From assembly GCA_037074705.1 (NCBI GenBank), contig CM073591.1, positions 93,796,532-93,860,531 of the forward strand: 64,000 nt of DNA. The letters run 5' to 3'. Positions within the stretch are counted from its first letter, which is position 1. Every line of letters starts with the position of its first letter. A model generated the notes under the pieces. That model ran no database searches. It saw nothing but the letters and a program-made list of their open reading frames with translations, and was not told the origin of the DNA. The position numbers and the translations under genes are program-made. Below, piece after piece: positions 1 through 14,039 of this stretch. The DNA is from Zhengitettix transpicula (taxonomy: Eukaryota; Arthropoda; Insecta; Orthoptera; Tetrigidae).

Positions 1-580
1 CATTAGTATCACCTAGAAGAATGGCTACAAAAGTGGAGGAATAAATTTAACGAAAAATAATCCAACACACAAACCATTACCTCTATGCAAGGGTACGAGT
101 CCTATAGTAAAATTAAACGACGTTGACATACCCCAAAAATACCGCGTCAAAAATCGTGGGTATTCACCTAGACAAAAAGCTGAAGCACATTACAAAAAAG
201 GGAAAAAGAACTCTCCGGGCTAATAGAAAGAAAATACAATGTTTTGTTAGAAAAGAAAGTTCATATTTATAAAACATTAATAATGTCCACATATAAGCTA
301 ACTGTAAATATGGAGCAGTGCGTCCAAATGAAATACTGAAATAATTCAGAGATTCGAATAAAGAATTCTCCGATAACTAGTGAATGCACCATGGTTTATA
401 ACAAACCACACAATCCATGAAGACCTCCGTGCTTTCAGTTAAAGACCACCACAGAACTACCAAACATCACGACCAAATAGTCATCCAAACTCACAGCTAT
501 AAAAAAAATGCTGCTCAATGGAGTATTGACGTAGTTTGATGTAATGAGGATATATCGCTTGATGAAATCCTAATCAGGAC
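1..580 (+). mobile_element. Jockey-type LINE ORF2 C-terminal fragment, degraded
   Basis: Plus-strand translation in shifting frames gives the C-terminal part of a Jockey-clade non-LTR reverse transcriptase. The run EEWLQKWRNKFNE begins at base 16 and matches the W-x-K-W-R-x-K-x-N block after the RT palm. Bases 100-145 give VKLNDVDIPQ, the segment before the LGxHLD block. Bases 383-439 give NAPWFITNHTIHEDLRAFS, which is the Jockey NAPW(Y/F)xTNxxIHxDL signature. Several stops and frame changes separate these pieces, so the copy is dead. The element starts left of the window, and its 3' boundary is unclear but near 580. Clade assignment rests on motifs remembered for Jockey elements, not on an alignment. 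Confidence 0.82.
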
Positions 581-2990
581 ACCTGCAACTGCTAGGATTC
601 CGAGAACTTGTCAACAGTTTTTTTTAATATTTAAATTGATTAGCATTCAGAATTTTTAATACATTCTATATGATGTTACTTTTACCTGCATACATTTATA
701 TTCTACTTATTGTTTTGTAAATGTTTATATACGGTAGTGCTTGCCTTGAATATATTATTTACCAGATAAAATTCATATATAATGATCTGAATAAATGTTC
801 CATTCTCCTTTTTTAATTGTCTGATAGGAATTAAACTTCCTCAGTTATTATTTAATAAAAATATTTTCTATTTCTAAACGCTTCTAGTGTTTTCAGTTAG
901 TTTTTTTCATGGGTTACATTGTTATCGAAAACAATACTGGACAGCCTTGTGAACTTTGTGCAACCTCTGCATAAATTGTATATTGTATGCTTGAACGGGT
1001 ACCTTTTCCAATAATTTCTTGAATTATTCATAGGATTCCTTGATTTATTCGCCTTTGTAAATAGAGTCCAGCCAATGATGGGAGAAACACATTGTTTCCC
1101 CATAAAATCGAGAAAACACAACCACGATAATTCTTATTAGTTGTCAACGAGGAAAGGAGTGCGAATAAATTTAGTATTATATCTATGCACTTGATGTTTA
1201 CTATTCGTGGAGGTAAGTTTCTTATGAAGAATTAGAATTAAAAATTATGAGCTACTACAAATTATATATGAAACGTTATACTGAATAGGGATTTTTTGTT
1301 GAATTAGAACACAACGATCTATTTACCACATAGTTAAAGATACAACGAGTTGTAGAGAAAGAAAGATATAGGATAATATTTATATAACTACACAATAAAA
1401 TATATTTATTAATATTAGATTAAAAAAATTTATTCATTTTTCAGACAGTAACTTACTTAAATAAGGTAAATGCGCATCCTACTTTTATTTGACAGTAAAG
1501 TCTTTAATAGAAAATTACTGAATCTTCTGATAAAGAATAACTTTCGCTTTTTTTCATCTGGTAACTTAAGTGAACTGAATTGTACTAGGATATACGACTG
1601 TATATTATAATTGCAGAGGACTGAACTTTTTATACTGGGAAAAATTTGTTCAACGAGAGACTAGTATTAATGACACAGAAAAAGAAAGGTCTATCAAAAT
1701 ATATACACAACCACCAAATGAATCCATGTCAGAAGAATAGTCTATGAACTGTCTGCTGACATTATTAGTATTTCTTCTGATAATTTAAATTAAACAATAA
1801 GGAAACATATTTACATTGATCTTTATTTTAATTCTTTTACATTCTGTTACATTACCGACTGTATTCTCTCTCGGGTATTTCTTCTTTCCCAGTACGCTTA
1901 GGATGACCTTATATTTTCCGTCATCTTAATCTGTACGTTCATTCTGAACGTAAATCCACTAAGAGATACTATGATGTTTTGTTCTGTTGACTCTGATCTT
2001 TGTATCCTTCGCCTTTCAGAACGTTTCCAAACGATTTTTTTAAATCTATATCGGTTATTAATTAATTTAATTTAAATTACATCTTCAATCAAAACGTGTA
2101 TTTTCCATTATTTATGTGTTTGGTTGTCTTTTTAGATAATTTATTATACATTTTAAGACTGCATAAGCAATTTTAATGCACTGTTAAAATTCTGTATTAC
2201 ATTTCATAATTAGTAACATCATTTCCATCAGAATTTGCGACTAGTTGGCTCTTATAAATGTTTAACTTCATTAAAAAAATTCTATACCTATTTCTTCTGA
2301 TATGATTCTATATAAAAGTAGATTTTTTCCAAGGTAATTATAATTATATTATTATATCAAGGAAGGTAATTAATGAAGAAATAATTTATTGTGTAGTAAA
2401 TAATGCAATATACATATATTCATATGTAACCGCATTTAAAAAGCAGTAAAACCATTATCATTCACTAAAATCCTTTTAAGAAAAAACAGTGTATTAAAAG
2501 CGCTTATACAGCCTTAAAAAGTATAATATATATAGACGAACATAATGAAAGAATGTAATGTTTGTGTATAACTTTTTCTATTATGTAGATACGAAGTTCG
2601 TTAAAATTATCCACTTAATAGAGAGACCTAATATTTTATAATACTATCTCACTGTTACACATCATAATAAGGTTCATTGTTTTGAAAAAAGTCGTGAAAC
2701 AATTTTTTCAATAATTTCCTAAAACCATTAAGTAAAGCTTATTCACAAAAGTTGTTTTCTGCTATTGAGTAGAAGATAATTCAATTTTCTCTTGACAATC
2801 AGATAAGGTACAATTTAGTTTTGAATAAAAATAATATTTTTAGGGAGCATGAAGCGTACATTTACTCACGGCACCTAGCAAAACACTTTTGTTGTGAGAC
2901 GCCGAAGCAATTGCACAGATTGCTCTCAAGGAGCGACCAGTGCGTACATCCGACTAAACTGTGTCTCGTAGCATGCATTGCATTACCACT
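581..2990. other. AT-rich intergenic or intronic DNA, no gene seen
   Basis: Long AT-rich stretch with only short chance open frames full of Leu, Ile, Asn and Lys. No splice-bounded exon, RNA gene or recognisable element was found. Short A/T homopolymers are frequent. Confidence 0.5.
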
Positions 2991-3330
2991 ACTTCAACTT
3001 ATTTCAGAAGATAGGGTCAGGATAATGTCTTGATGTATACGGAACAATATTCTAAGAGAAGCTCCTCTGCTGCCGAGAGCAACAGGAAGGGGAAGAAGGG
3101 AAGAAGCAGCAGAAGAAGCTGGACCGTCTCCAACAGCTCTTCCGCTATAAAAACACGCCTCCATAGAGCGTCGGCGGCAGCAGAGAATAAAACATCGGCA
3201 TAACGCCCGCCCAGCATGCTGCAGAGAAAAGGGGGAAGGGGTGCGAAATAATAAAACTAACAGGGGGTGGGCCGGAGCTGTGTCAGCAAGGCCTGTGCGC
3301 TGCCTGCATAAAGCTGACGTCACATACAGG
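2991..3330. promoter_or_regulatory. GC-richer island with TATA-like and CRE motifs
   Basis: This patch is clearly richer in GC than its surroundings. It has a purine-rich run (3070-3120), a TATA-box-like TATAAAAA at 3146-3153, a CAGCAG-rich stretch and a perfect cAMP-response palindrome TGACGTCA at 3315-3322. Overlapping short open frames on both strands look like composition effects, not genes. A promoter or enhancer is a reasonable reading, but no transcript can be tied to it. Confidence 0.25.
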
Positions 3331-6160
3331 CTACAGTAAGCACTTCATGCCTCTAAAGGTTATGGCCAAATAAACGTTTTATCCTTACATGATTTAAGCA
3401 ATCTCCACTCTATGCTCACAATTTGGGACGAATTGAGTTAAAGGAGTATTAAAATAAGTTTTTCGTCGCCTTATAAAACATTAATGCAAAATTAAGTATC
3501 AAGTTTATTTACTTTAACAGATGTATACTTCGGTTTACGTACGTCAAAAATAAGAAATTACAGGGAGTATCCAATTTTCGGGAGGTGGGTTTGGCAATGT
3601 TATGCTGTTGAACGTGTACAACTGGCAGCACGCGATGGAAAACAATGCGTAGTGTAGCAGAGATACTGAGGGAAAGCACATGCAAGAAATCAATATTGAC
3701 AAAAAAAAACCTTTATGCTTTCGTTGAAATGGGAACGGCAGCGGCTTCCCGTGATACTACCTCGCAAAGGAGAAATGGGTTAGGCATTACGCGGCGCACA
3801 GAAGTAATGTATGAATCCTGCTTGAAAAACCTCAAATCCGTACCGAAACTTCAACATCTATCATCAAAAACCTACACATTTATAATCAAAAACATACACA
3901 TTTATTATATTTTCAAAATCGAGTATTCAATTTCAGCGAATAAATAGAAGAGTAGCATGATTTGCATATCGAGATAATTCTTCTTTCACAAAGGAGATAG
4001 TTAAAAAATTATCGCTGTGGAGTTTATTTATTGAGCTTACTATTTAGGAGAAATAATGTTCCAAATGTAGTCGAAAGTAATAAAGTATGGCATTTTATAT
4101 CTCTGTCTAAAGCTTTCGAGCCGTGTTTGATATTATTGTTTACTCATGTATTATTTTTCAAAGTTTACTTATTGTAATGTAAATTATGTTGACAGTAAAT
4201 CTGTACGTTTCAAAAATCACCAAGCAAACTATTTATAATTTTTAGGGGTTTATTGGTCAATCTGCTGAAAAACATACAGGTCTGTATGAATTATTAAATA
4301 TAAAATTAAAATTTGTGAACAGAATAATTTTTTAATTTTCATGTAATTTTGTTTAGTCTTAGTATTTTTTATTTAAGAATAATATTAGCAAAAACAATAA
4401 AATGTGAACATTTATTCGCTAGACAAATTTTTTCTCCATTCCGTAATTCAGAATGTATTTGATGTATCCTGATCGTCAATTCATCTAGCACAGAATAATT
4501 TGATTGTATCGATACGTAAAATCTCACATTTGATGTGCTCAAAAATTTAAGATAATTGACGTGATAGTTGATCACAAGATTTTTAAATTAGGTAAAGTAA
4601 TTGATGTTTTTTTTACAGACCATGTATATACAAGAAAATTTCAATTCATAACTAACGCTTCAAAAAGGTGATGCATCCGCTCATAAAGATAACAAACTCA
4701 AACTGTAAGAAGCACCTATAATTTAAGAGCTGAGTAATTGTTATCTTCGAGCGTACAAAATTTAAAATACATTTTATATTATTTATAAGCAAAGGAAAAC
4801 TGTTATTTGTCAATAACAACAAGTTCTAAAGTAACCCAAAACACAAGATAAACAATAGGCCTTAATACAAACATTAACCTGCAATAAAAATTTCTTTAGG
4901 TGAAACATTTCACTCCCTGTTTTGCTTCAAATTATAATAAAATAGAAATGTCAACAATCAAATTCATTAGGTTACCAAACTAATTGAAATTCAACGATAC
5001 AATGAGAAAGTGAGATTATTTTATTTGGTAACAGATTTTGTAACAAAATAGTGAAAAACTACTGCCAGAGCTGCCATAAATAAATCAGTGACGTGTTTAA
5101 TATAATTAATTGAATCAAAATACCATATAAAAGTTCCAAAAAATAAGCCAATGAATTACGGAATTAATAAAATTGGAAATAGAACGATTTGTGGGCTTAA
5201 ATATTTCACATAAATTGGACAACCGGCATGTTTCAGTATTAAATTCAATAATCTCTCTGATTACTGCTTTTTGTCAAGTTTATAAATGACTTATAGGATT
5301 AAATATTTCTATATTTATTTCTTCTGTGACAATAAGGATAATATACTTAATGTATTAGAATTTTTCATGTCGAGGGATAATTAATCGTTTAACTGTCCGA
5401 TATTCATTAACGGTTTTATTCCGAGGCGATAGTCAAGATTAGACGGTGAAATTCTTGTAAGATACAACGATATAATTTGATGCATACATTATTTTTTATA
5501 TTTACATAATTTGGCTTATATATTTGCTAAATAATCTTTAAAGTTCGAACGAACATAAAAATATCTAAGAGCCCCATTAATGAATTGAATGTTATTTTAA
5601 AGTAAATTCCCCTAGTATTGTAATAATTAACTCCGCTTTGTGTTGGAAGTGGTTTATTTGAAATTTTTATCATCCTAATATTTTTAACAACAAGTATAAG
5701 ATGAATGAGTTATTTACTCTTTGGTAGTAATAATAGAAATAATAATAATCCGTCTTCTGGTCGGAGGGTAATCAATTTACAGTATAAGAATTATATTCAA
5801 GACTTCTTACAGAAATCATCTGGGTTCGACCTTTGATCAATGGTTATCTTGGATTCCTCTGTACTCCTTAAAATGTCATGGATTACTCTTTTCTCTGTGA
5901 CATGCTAATTTTCACGCAACTAAAATTTTCTTAGTCTACAATTATTTCCTGTATTGCTTATATACTTCTTTAATTACCATCCTCATGAAAAATAACCTTT
6001 TCTCAAAAGCAGACATTGGAAAATGCAAAAGCTATTCCATTTGATCTTGATTTTCAGTGTTTCTCCATTTTCATATCTCAATACTGGATGTTTCTTGACT
6101 GCTTTATCTGAAGACTAAAAAAAAACTATGTTCTGTGTCTTGTTCTCTTGCTATGGTACA
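3331..6160. other. AT-rich DNA without recognisable genes
   Basis: Mostly AT-rich, with the usual short chance frames. A slightly GC-richer spot near 3560-3850 carries a 100-residue plus-strand frame with no recognisable motif. Nothing else supported. Confidence 0.45.
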
Positions 6161-6800
6161 GAGCCCTACAAGTGACGTCGGCATTGAAAATTCGTCCACC
6201 CCATCCTCCGTACCAGCAACGTGGGGTTTTGCCAACGTGCTGATGTCAGACTTATTACTGGCGTAATAATTTCAACCCGCTACGTATCCAATTAATCTGT
6301 CACAGCAAGCTAGCCAAAAACCTGTATTGGCATGCGTCCGTAACAATACCTCCTTCCCTCACAATCCTGGACGGTTATAATTACTACGAGAGTCCCGGTG
6401 CTCGTTATTCTCCTGCTATCATTAGCAGCAGTAAAATGTGCCCATTTAGAAGGGGCCACTCATTGTTCTGCTTACCCCCGGCGTTTTTATGAAACTGCTA
6501 TCCGCCCCAAAAACAAATAAATCGCGCGGCAAACCGACCTGAGAACGCATGTGTGAAGAAGCGGTCGTCTCTCCTTGGTTGTTACACGCGTTCGGCCGTC
6601 GCCATAAACACAATTTGTGGGTCGTGGGAGGGAGAGAAAGTTGCCCAACTCATCTGCGTGCGAAGGCGCCTCCCTTATCGGTTTCCCTCGCAGTGTAATG
6701 GCTCGGATATAACGTCCCGCGCGTACCCGCAAGAAAATCTCACAATGGCTGCCGATAGATCGTCACGACCTCCAATTCAAGTTCACGTATATCGTATCCA
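6161..6800. promoter_or_regulatory. GC-richer island, candidate conserved regulatory element
   Basis: A 640-base block of balanced composition sits between very AT-rich flanks. It contains CRE-like TGACGTCG (6173-6180), TAATTA-type homeodomain cores, and a TTTTATGA motif near 6485 resembling caudal/Abd-B sites. Open frames on both strands (for example 6487-6732 minus and 6553-6855 plus) overlap each other and show no domain. I read it as possible non-coding regulatory DNA by composition only. Confidence 0.22.
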
Positions 6801-8008
6801 TTCGACTGGCTTGCTAGTCGCTTTATGGGAGACGCATCTATATCTGGAACAATAAAGACATCTTTACTACAATTCTTTTCAATCGGAACATTTTCCTAAA
6901 TCGTACGCCACCCCACACGACGAAACCTATTCTCAATTAAAGAATATTATGTAAAACAATATGTTTTCATTCCTATGGTTTTCAAATTTATCGAAGGCAT
7001 GATTTTTTAATTCAATATCAACCAAAAACTATTACGTACTAATGATGTATCAAAATCTAGTCTAGGATGCAAAATACTTGATCCAGCCATAATACGTTAA
7101 TCAGAAAACGGATTGTTAAATTAAATCTGTTCTGAATGTACTGTAAACTATAACAAAGTCTTTGTCACCGGATACTTATAACGGTACGAGAGATGAGAAT
7201 ATATTAACCGTCCATTAATAATTATTATAAATTTGGGGTCTGATTTTAAATTTCTTCATATAGAGTTATCTCAACACACATGTGAAATGTAGAAGCAGAG
7301 AAAAATAGTCCAGAAGGAACAAAGTTGCTTCGTTAGTGAATAATACAGTTACTACCTAATTGAATTGGAGGGAAAAAAATATTATAGATAGTTCAAATGT
7401 CTGTACTTTTTTCATGTAACATTCCTACAAATAAAAAACATGAATACAAATCAGTGAAAACTGGTTGATTATGGGGTATTTATTTATACTAATCTTGTAT
7501 CAGACCGGAAAAATGAATTAATTCCAAACGTTACTCTACAATAATTTTATTTTAAAATCCTATAGTAAGAATTAATAAATTCTGGGGTAAACCAACACTG
7601 GAGAAAACAGCAAATTCAACCATAATAGAAAGATGGAGATCTGAGATCCACTCTGCAGACTTAAAAAAAGACTTTCCCTGTAGCTGTTGTCTGTAACTCA
7701 AAATTCGATGGAAATAGCAATCTCTTGAAGTTAAAAATGAGATCAATCGGAATGAATTGTATCCAAGCACTTTTTACGTTTATGGTGAAAACGGTCTCTC
7801 TAATTGCAGTGATTTACGTCTTTATTCACTCACAGTCTTCTAGAAAGTTAATGCAGTTCAATTTTACTAACGGCTGTTTAAATGGCAAGACTGTTACCAA
7901 TCAGCTTATAGAATTCACCCATTCGTTACCAATGATAATTTTTTAAATATTTAATTATTAATTACTTTCATCCTTATATACAATACGCGGAAGTATATAA
8001 AAAAATGG

Positions 8009-8092
8009 ATAAAATATTCGAGACTTTAGATAACAAGATAAAAAATAATGTCTAAAATATTCGAGAATTTAAGTAACCAGATAAAAAAATAC
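8009..8092. repeat. Two-copy tandem repeat, period 43 bp
   Basis: The string AAAATATTCGAGA occurs at 8011 and again at 8054, and the bases following each copy also match with several substitutions. It is a simple diverged tandem duplication. Confidence 0.6.
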
Positions 8093-9427
8093 TTACTAAA
8101 CTAATTAAAACCAATATAATTTTAAGGCGTCTTTACTCTAGCATACAGTATCTACTCAAACTTCACCCAAATGAAAAAATCTGGCGTTTACTGTAAAACA
8201 ATTGTTGTCGTTGTTATTATGATTAAACATGTCTTAAAATTATACACTATTTAAGTATAAACAAAGTTTATCTCTCTGTAAAAAACTCACTAAGCCATTT
8301 AATTTCCTGCGTTGTTTGAGGAGGTTTAACCTATATAATGTAATATTCACCAATGTAGTTATTAATATAATCTTAAAATTGTTCAACTATAAAGTTTATG
8401 GTGCAAGATAAAGGCCATGTAATGGTGATTGATCAATGTCGTGTAAGACACCGGTCTATGTAAATTTCTCACAGTGTCAACCTTGTAGATATGGTGTATA
8501 TTGTAAGTAAAAATAATGAATTGGTCGGTGTTCGTCGATGAGAGAGATCGCCATGGGGCGATAGAGTCGGGGTCGGATCAGTATTATTGAAGTGGTCGTT
8601 ATGAATATTGTAATGGTTTGAAATAAGTAAATATAATTCAGGGGTGTATGTGTATTTGAAAAATTTAGTCGACAGAGAATAATAAATTCTTGCTAGTATT
8701 GTCCGTTGCTATATCCCATCATTTAATACTGACATATTATATATCGTGATTTATGCATTATTTTGATGATTATAATACTGACTTGGTTCCCTGATAAAAT
8801 ATCTTGAATGATGACGATCTTATTTGTGAAATAACTGGCGGCTGTGGTTGAAACATCTTGGACCTGTATTCTGAAGTTCTGAAAGAATTGATCTGTGTCT
8901 GTTTTGGCAGTGTCTTTACTATAATATGGCCTAATGTCAAATGTTTAAAAAGTTTTCGTAAATATTTGTTGAAAATTGTGTGTAGGTGAAATTAGAATCA
9001 AAATTAGTATATAAAAAATATATATTATTTTAATTTGGTACAATATCTTGTAAACACTGCATAATTGTTATACTATCAAAGTTCAGTTCATTTTGCGTTT
9101 TACTTTGGGACAGTATTTTAATATGTAATATTTTGTAATTTCAACAGAACTTTTTCTGTAAATTGTATATTTCATTTTAATTCTACAGTTTTCTGAGGCC
9201 CGATAAAATGTCCTGGGACAAAAACAAGAGTCTCGTTCAAATTAATTGCCTGGCATTAATATGTAAATTTATATGTAAAATTAATCTTTTTAAAATAAAT
9301 TCTTTAAAAATTACATTATTTAAATTTCCATTTCATTTCTAACCTCTCACTAAATATTAAAAATTGTTATGAAATTTTAAAAACTTCAAAATTTCGGAAT
9401 TTTATTTGAACTTATAAAAATAAATAT

Positions 9428-9489
9428 TTTATTTGAATTGATTAAAATATTTTATTTGGATTGTATATTTATTTGAATTGATTAAAATA
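9428..9489. repeat. Direct repeat TTTATTTGAATTGATTAAAA, 40 bp apart
   Basis: The same 20-mer occurs at 9428 and 9468 in very AT-rich DNA. Probably local slippage or duplication. Confidence 0.55.
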
Positions 9490-10189
9490 AATATTTAATT
9501 AAATAATTAATTATCTTCAATATTCATATTTCATTGCTGTGTATATGAATCCTTTGAAACATAATATCTAACTGTAAATGTGTTTATTTGAAGAATAAAG
9601 TCATTAGTTTCAATTTCCAAAAACGTTAACGTGTGTTCTTTAACACTATGACTATGTTGTCAAAATAAAAATAAAAATTAGTGATTTCAAATATGGAGAA
9701 TTAATTTATAACTTGTAGAATAATTCATAACATGTAGAATAACTCTTTCATAAGTCCATTTAATTAATTTAAGTAACTGTCGCATTGAAAATGGAATTCC
9801 ATTTTTATTTATGTCATTGGTCGATCAACTCAACTATATGGATAATATAGTAAATTGCCAAACTTTTGATAATTGTTTGACGAAATTAGTATTTAAGTTT
9901 TTAATTCTTAATCTTCAAAAAACAAAAAGAAATTTTTATAAACCATACCGTTTCCATTATTATTTTAATAAGCTTCGTAGAAAATCAGAGCCTTCTTTAT
10001 ATACATTTTATTCTTCATTATTTGTTTGTTTCATCTTGTACCTCCACAAAATTATTTTCTATCTCTCTTCAAGAGAGTGCAGAGTCATTAAATATTAGAT
10101 ATTTTGAATTTTATTCTCTTCTTATTCGAATAACCATTTAAGGAAATTATTTTAACAGATGTTTCGTAGCTACTAAAATAGAAATGGTT

Positions 10190-10560
10190 TCATGCACGAG
10201 GTATTAGAATATCGTTACATGCCTCGCACCAGTAAGGAGCAGGAATGTCCCTAATCTGAGCATATTTATCGGCCCGCTCCCGGATTTTGAAGTAATATTT
10301 CTTATCGAGCTCCTTCTTACGTAGGCCAATAGTACATGTGCACATGTCTGCACTAATTGCCCCGGGACACGCAGACATGATGCGCTATCTGGCCGTAATT
10401 AGAGCATCTACAGGCGGTGATGTATGGCTTGCCTTATTACGACCTGACACGAATACCTGCACATTCCAACGGAAGCGCAGAAATTGCATGGGTGGAGAAG
10501 CAGCGTTAGGCTTCCCTGTAAACCCGCTGCGAGGTGCAAACTATGGCCTAATAGACTAGC
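10190..10560. promoter_or_regulatory. GC-richer island with short protein-like ORF, nature unknown
   Basis: A balanced-composition block in AT-rich DNA. On the minus strand, bases 10190-10318 read as a Lys/Glu/Asp-rich peptide ending YWCEACNDILIPRA and a stop. That looks more like coding sequence than most chance frames here, but no splice acceptor or family can be assigned. A conserved non-coding element is equally likely. Confidence 0.2.
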
Positions 10561-11330
10561 GCCGTAGTTTACAATAAATATCACAAACATATTCATAATT
10601 ATGGTTTATTGCTGACTTTACTCTTACATTATTGGCTTAGTGTTAATTAAACAGTTAAAATTTCTTTACTCGTCTTGCATTCTGAAGCACATTCAACGAT
10701 TGGTTGATAGCATTTACCTAAATCAATTTTTAATAAGAGAAAACACAGGCTTTTTGTCTCTATTTAGTTAATCAACGTTTATCTGATGTTTGAAGATGAT
10801 ATATGACCGAAGGAAAATATGAGTATGAGAGAGAAAGGATTCATGTTCTACAATTGATTTAATTCATTCTTCCATCCTTTATACAATTTGATTATTAGCT
10901 ATTCATTTATTTGTTAAATTCGTTGATACTTATTAATTCTATATTTTTCTAGTTTATTCTCTTACTTACTTGTTTCTTGCTTTCATTGATTCTTCACCCA
11001 CTTATGAATGTGGTTATTTTCTATTTATTTATTTTTGGATAATATAATGTATATTAGAAATGAATATAATATTAACATATAGAAAGACTTTTTCAGGAGT
11101 CTTTAGAGAAGGATATGAAAGTGATATTGTTATATATTTTGAAAACAAAAATACGTTGAAATATTGTACCACAATTGTAAAATCTACTCTTTTCAATTAG
11201 AATTTTAGTTTTCCTATTTCCTTAATTCAAATTAATTATTAATTTGTATAAAGTAATTTATTTTTAGCGGCTTATTGTCTTTCTCCAGAATTAGTTAAAG
11301 GTATTTTTTGATACTTAATTTATTATTTTA
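10561..11330. other. AT-rich DNA, nothing recognised
   Basis: Low-complexity AT-rich sequence with short T-rich runs. No gene, RNA or repeat family member identified. Confidence 0.45.
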
Positions 11331-11930
11331 TGTCGAACGACTGAAAAGGATTTTGAGACTACGCGGGGCGCGAACTCCTTCACCTAAAAATCGTTACGAA
11401 TATGAATTAATTCTAGTGATTCCCGTTTAGTACTGAGAACGTCACGTGCTACACGACAACTTCGGCTTGGTGTGATAGGTCATGAATATTTTCCACGATT
11501 TCCCCGCACAGAATACTTTCGCCTTTAGTTTCAAGGCACATGTCGAGGATAGGCTAAATAAGTAAGGCTATCGAATTCCCCAGAGACACATTTTGGCCCC
11601 TAAGGGCAAATACCTGCATACTAGAATTGTTGAAATAGCCTCAACGCGTTGTGAAATAAGTTCTCCCTTCTTTGTTCAGGTTGACACTAGTTACAATAGT
11701 TTTTATGGTCTATGTATAAGGCCCCGCATTTATCTAAACTAGTCTAGACAAACACTTGGTAGTCAATAGTGAACCTACTTCCGCCTCAGTCAAGTTCCCC
11801 GTCGTTGTATTTACATCGCTTTGCATATTACAGTATGTAAATAGGCGAGTTTCCTTAAAGTGCGTACCGTAGCAATTACGTTCACGATAAGGTCGATATC
11901 TACATTCATATTCCAACATCATACTCTATT
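11331..11930. promoter_or_regulatory. GC-richer island, candidate regulatory block
   Basis: Balanced composition with GCGGGGCGCG near 11363 and an E-box-like CACGTG near 11442. No convincing open frame on either strand. Composition is the only evidence. Confidence 0.17.
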
Positions 11931-14030
11931 GAAATTTGCATAATGATTTTATTAACACTTACGTTGAGTTGAAAATAACTTAATTTTAGTAAGACATGTC
12001 AATAAGCAAGCATGAGAGTTTATAGAATTTTACTCTCATGCAAAAAACAAAAATTGTGTTTTCAAAACTCGTAATTATTGTATCATAAATTTTTCTACAT
12101 CATAAAAATATTATTTTATTCGTATTAACCGGCAAACAATAACGAGAATATATATTTATCATTAAATAGAAGGAAGAACTGGCAATTCTACACTCTTTAA
12201 ACGAATGTGGCATTTTCAGAACAATTCGTACGAAATCAATGAATAAAAGAAATAAAATCGTATTCAATATTCGATAAAATGTTTCGAGATATATCCTCTG
12301 AATAGCCTGTCCCTAATAAAATTAATTAATTTATTATCTGTGATTAAGCTAAGCGTATTATCTAATATTTTACAATGTCATTTCTTTATTTTGGTTTGTA
12401 GAATACAGAAGGGTATAATTGATAATATGTGGCTTAAAATGAGTGCGGGGAAGGAAAAAAATAACTTTTTTAATGCGGAGTTTGAATAAATGGATAAATA
12501 AATTTATTGCAGCAATTAGTGCATATTTTTGGCAATTAAAAATATCAAACAGTAATCACATATTGGTAACTAACACACTATGATGAAACAGGTTCTATCA
12601 TAAAATGTTGAGAATTTTACACGAAATATAGAAGTTTAAACATATATATTGATTAGGGTTTTTCAATATGTTTTATATGAAATAGCAAAGAAGAATTGTA
12701 ACAGATTACGAATAAATTTTAAACAAAAATATATACCATGAACGTAATCATATCTTCACGTGGTTTTAAAAATTAGTCAGTAACAATTTCATTTCATAAT
12801 AATTAAATAAATTTCAAAAATTTGTAAGAAACGTGCTCCTTGCATACGTTAGTTGATCTGCTATATGAAAATAACTGTTTTCCCAAATTTATTGCTTGAA
12901 CTTTAGGAGAGTGGCCGTTTCACAAGACATGTACATTTCCTTCAGTCCTTAAAACTCTTCTAAATGTGGCTACACGCGTAACTGAAAACTTTACAAGCTT
13001 GCAAAAACATTTTTTTTTTCAAACGGGCTTGAGCGTGTATAGGATGATTTTGCGCAATCAATTTAGTTGTAAAATCTGTTTGAAGACGGATTGAATTTAA
13101 ATTATGCAAGCTTGTACAAGACGTGCATACGCAAGGTAAATAAAACAGATGACAGCGGCCTTCATTTATGGGAGTTAAGAGAAATGGCAAGAAACCCCCT
13201 AGAAATTGTACACATCTATAGTGTAATTCAAATGGCAGTCGATTTGACCTTCAAGCTCTTCTTTGCGCCGACGAATCAAATTCGTTCGACGTTGACACAC
13301 ATTCTTTGTCCAAGCAGCTACAGTTAGGGTTTGTTCTCCTTCATTATTCACGATGTGGCAGTGTTCGTCTAATTTATTCTTCTGACAGCCAAAACGTTTC
13401 CCATTTGAAACAGACTACAACAAAACAAATATCGGGTCGCGAGGAATCACAATGCTGTTGGTATTCGTTCGTGGAGGCTTAAAGCTTCACATTTGATCTC
13501 TTTTTAATTAAAGGTGTTACGAGTGATAAAGTTTTCATGTGAGTTCCTTCATTCATTTTGAGAGAATTATGCCAATCACGTCGATATAACTTGAATTGAC
13601 TCAGTTAATTAATATGAGAATACGGTTTTGCTTTCATTAACCACTCATACCACATTTCACGTTTCTTCTTTCACGTTTTCGTCTTGTGTACAAGGCTAAA
13701 AGCAGTCAATGCGAGCGCATCGTCGTCCGAGCTCAACGTAGCCCAAGCGCAAATTGGTGCTTGTTCATGCATACTTGTATAGTATAGTATAGTGTCAAGG
13801 AAAGTTTTCCGAGCTTGTACAAAAATATTGATCATGCATTCTTTTAAATTTTGCAGTTACCAGTGTATTCATATTTAGAAAAAGTTGTATATTCAGTAAA
13901 ACTCAAACATTTTTTAAAGCGTGACCATAATTAAAAATATTAGTTACATATGTCTCATCAAGTGGGAACTTTATTCACCAATGCACTGGTAATTCCCCGT
14001 GATACAAATAATAGTTAGAATTGAATATCA
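11931..14030. other. Mainly AT-rich DNA, nothing firm
   Basis: No gene recognised. A TATAG-rich run lies near 13780-13795 and a GC-richer spot near 13700-13760. Frames at 12960-13190 and 13091-13327 overlap on opposite strands and lack motifs. Confidence 0.4.
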
Positions 14031-14039
14031 CTCTGATTT

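Larger units (their letters stand above)
6801..10180. other. AT-rich DNA; no gene, minor tandem repeats
   Basis: No gene recognised. A GC-richer patch at about 8520-8600 is flanked by AT-rich DNA and has the feel of a transposon leader or LTR, but no terminal motif or partner copy was found. Short tandem duplications are annotated separately. Confidence 0.4.

Noticed and set aside
8330..9260. Sixth LTR of the TA-associated family
   Set aside because: There is a TGTAAT-like start and an AATTGCCTGGCATTAA word, but the diagnostic internal blocks are absent and the GC-rich patch matches no other copy.
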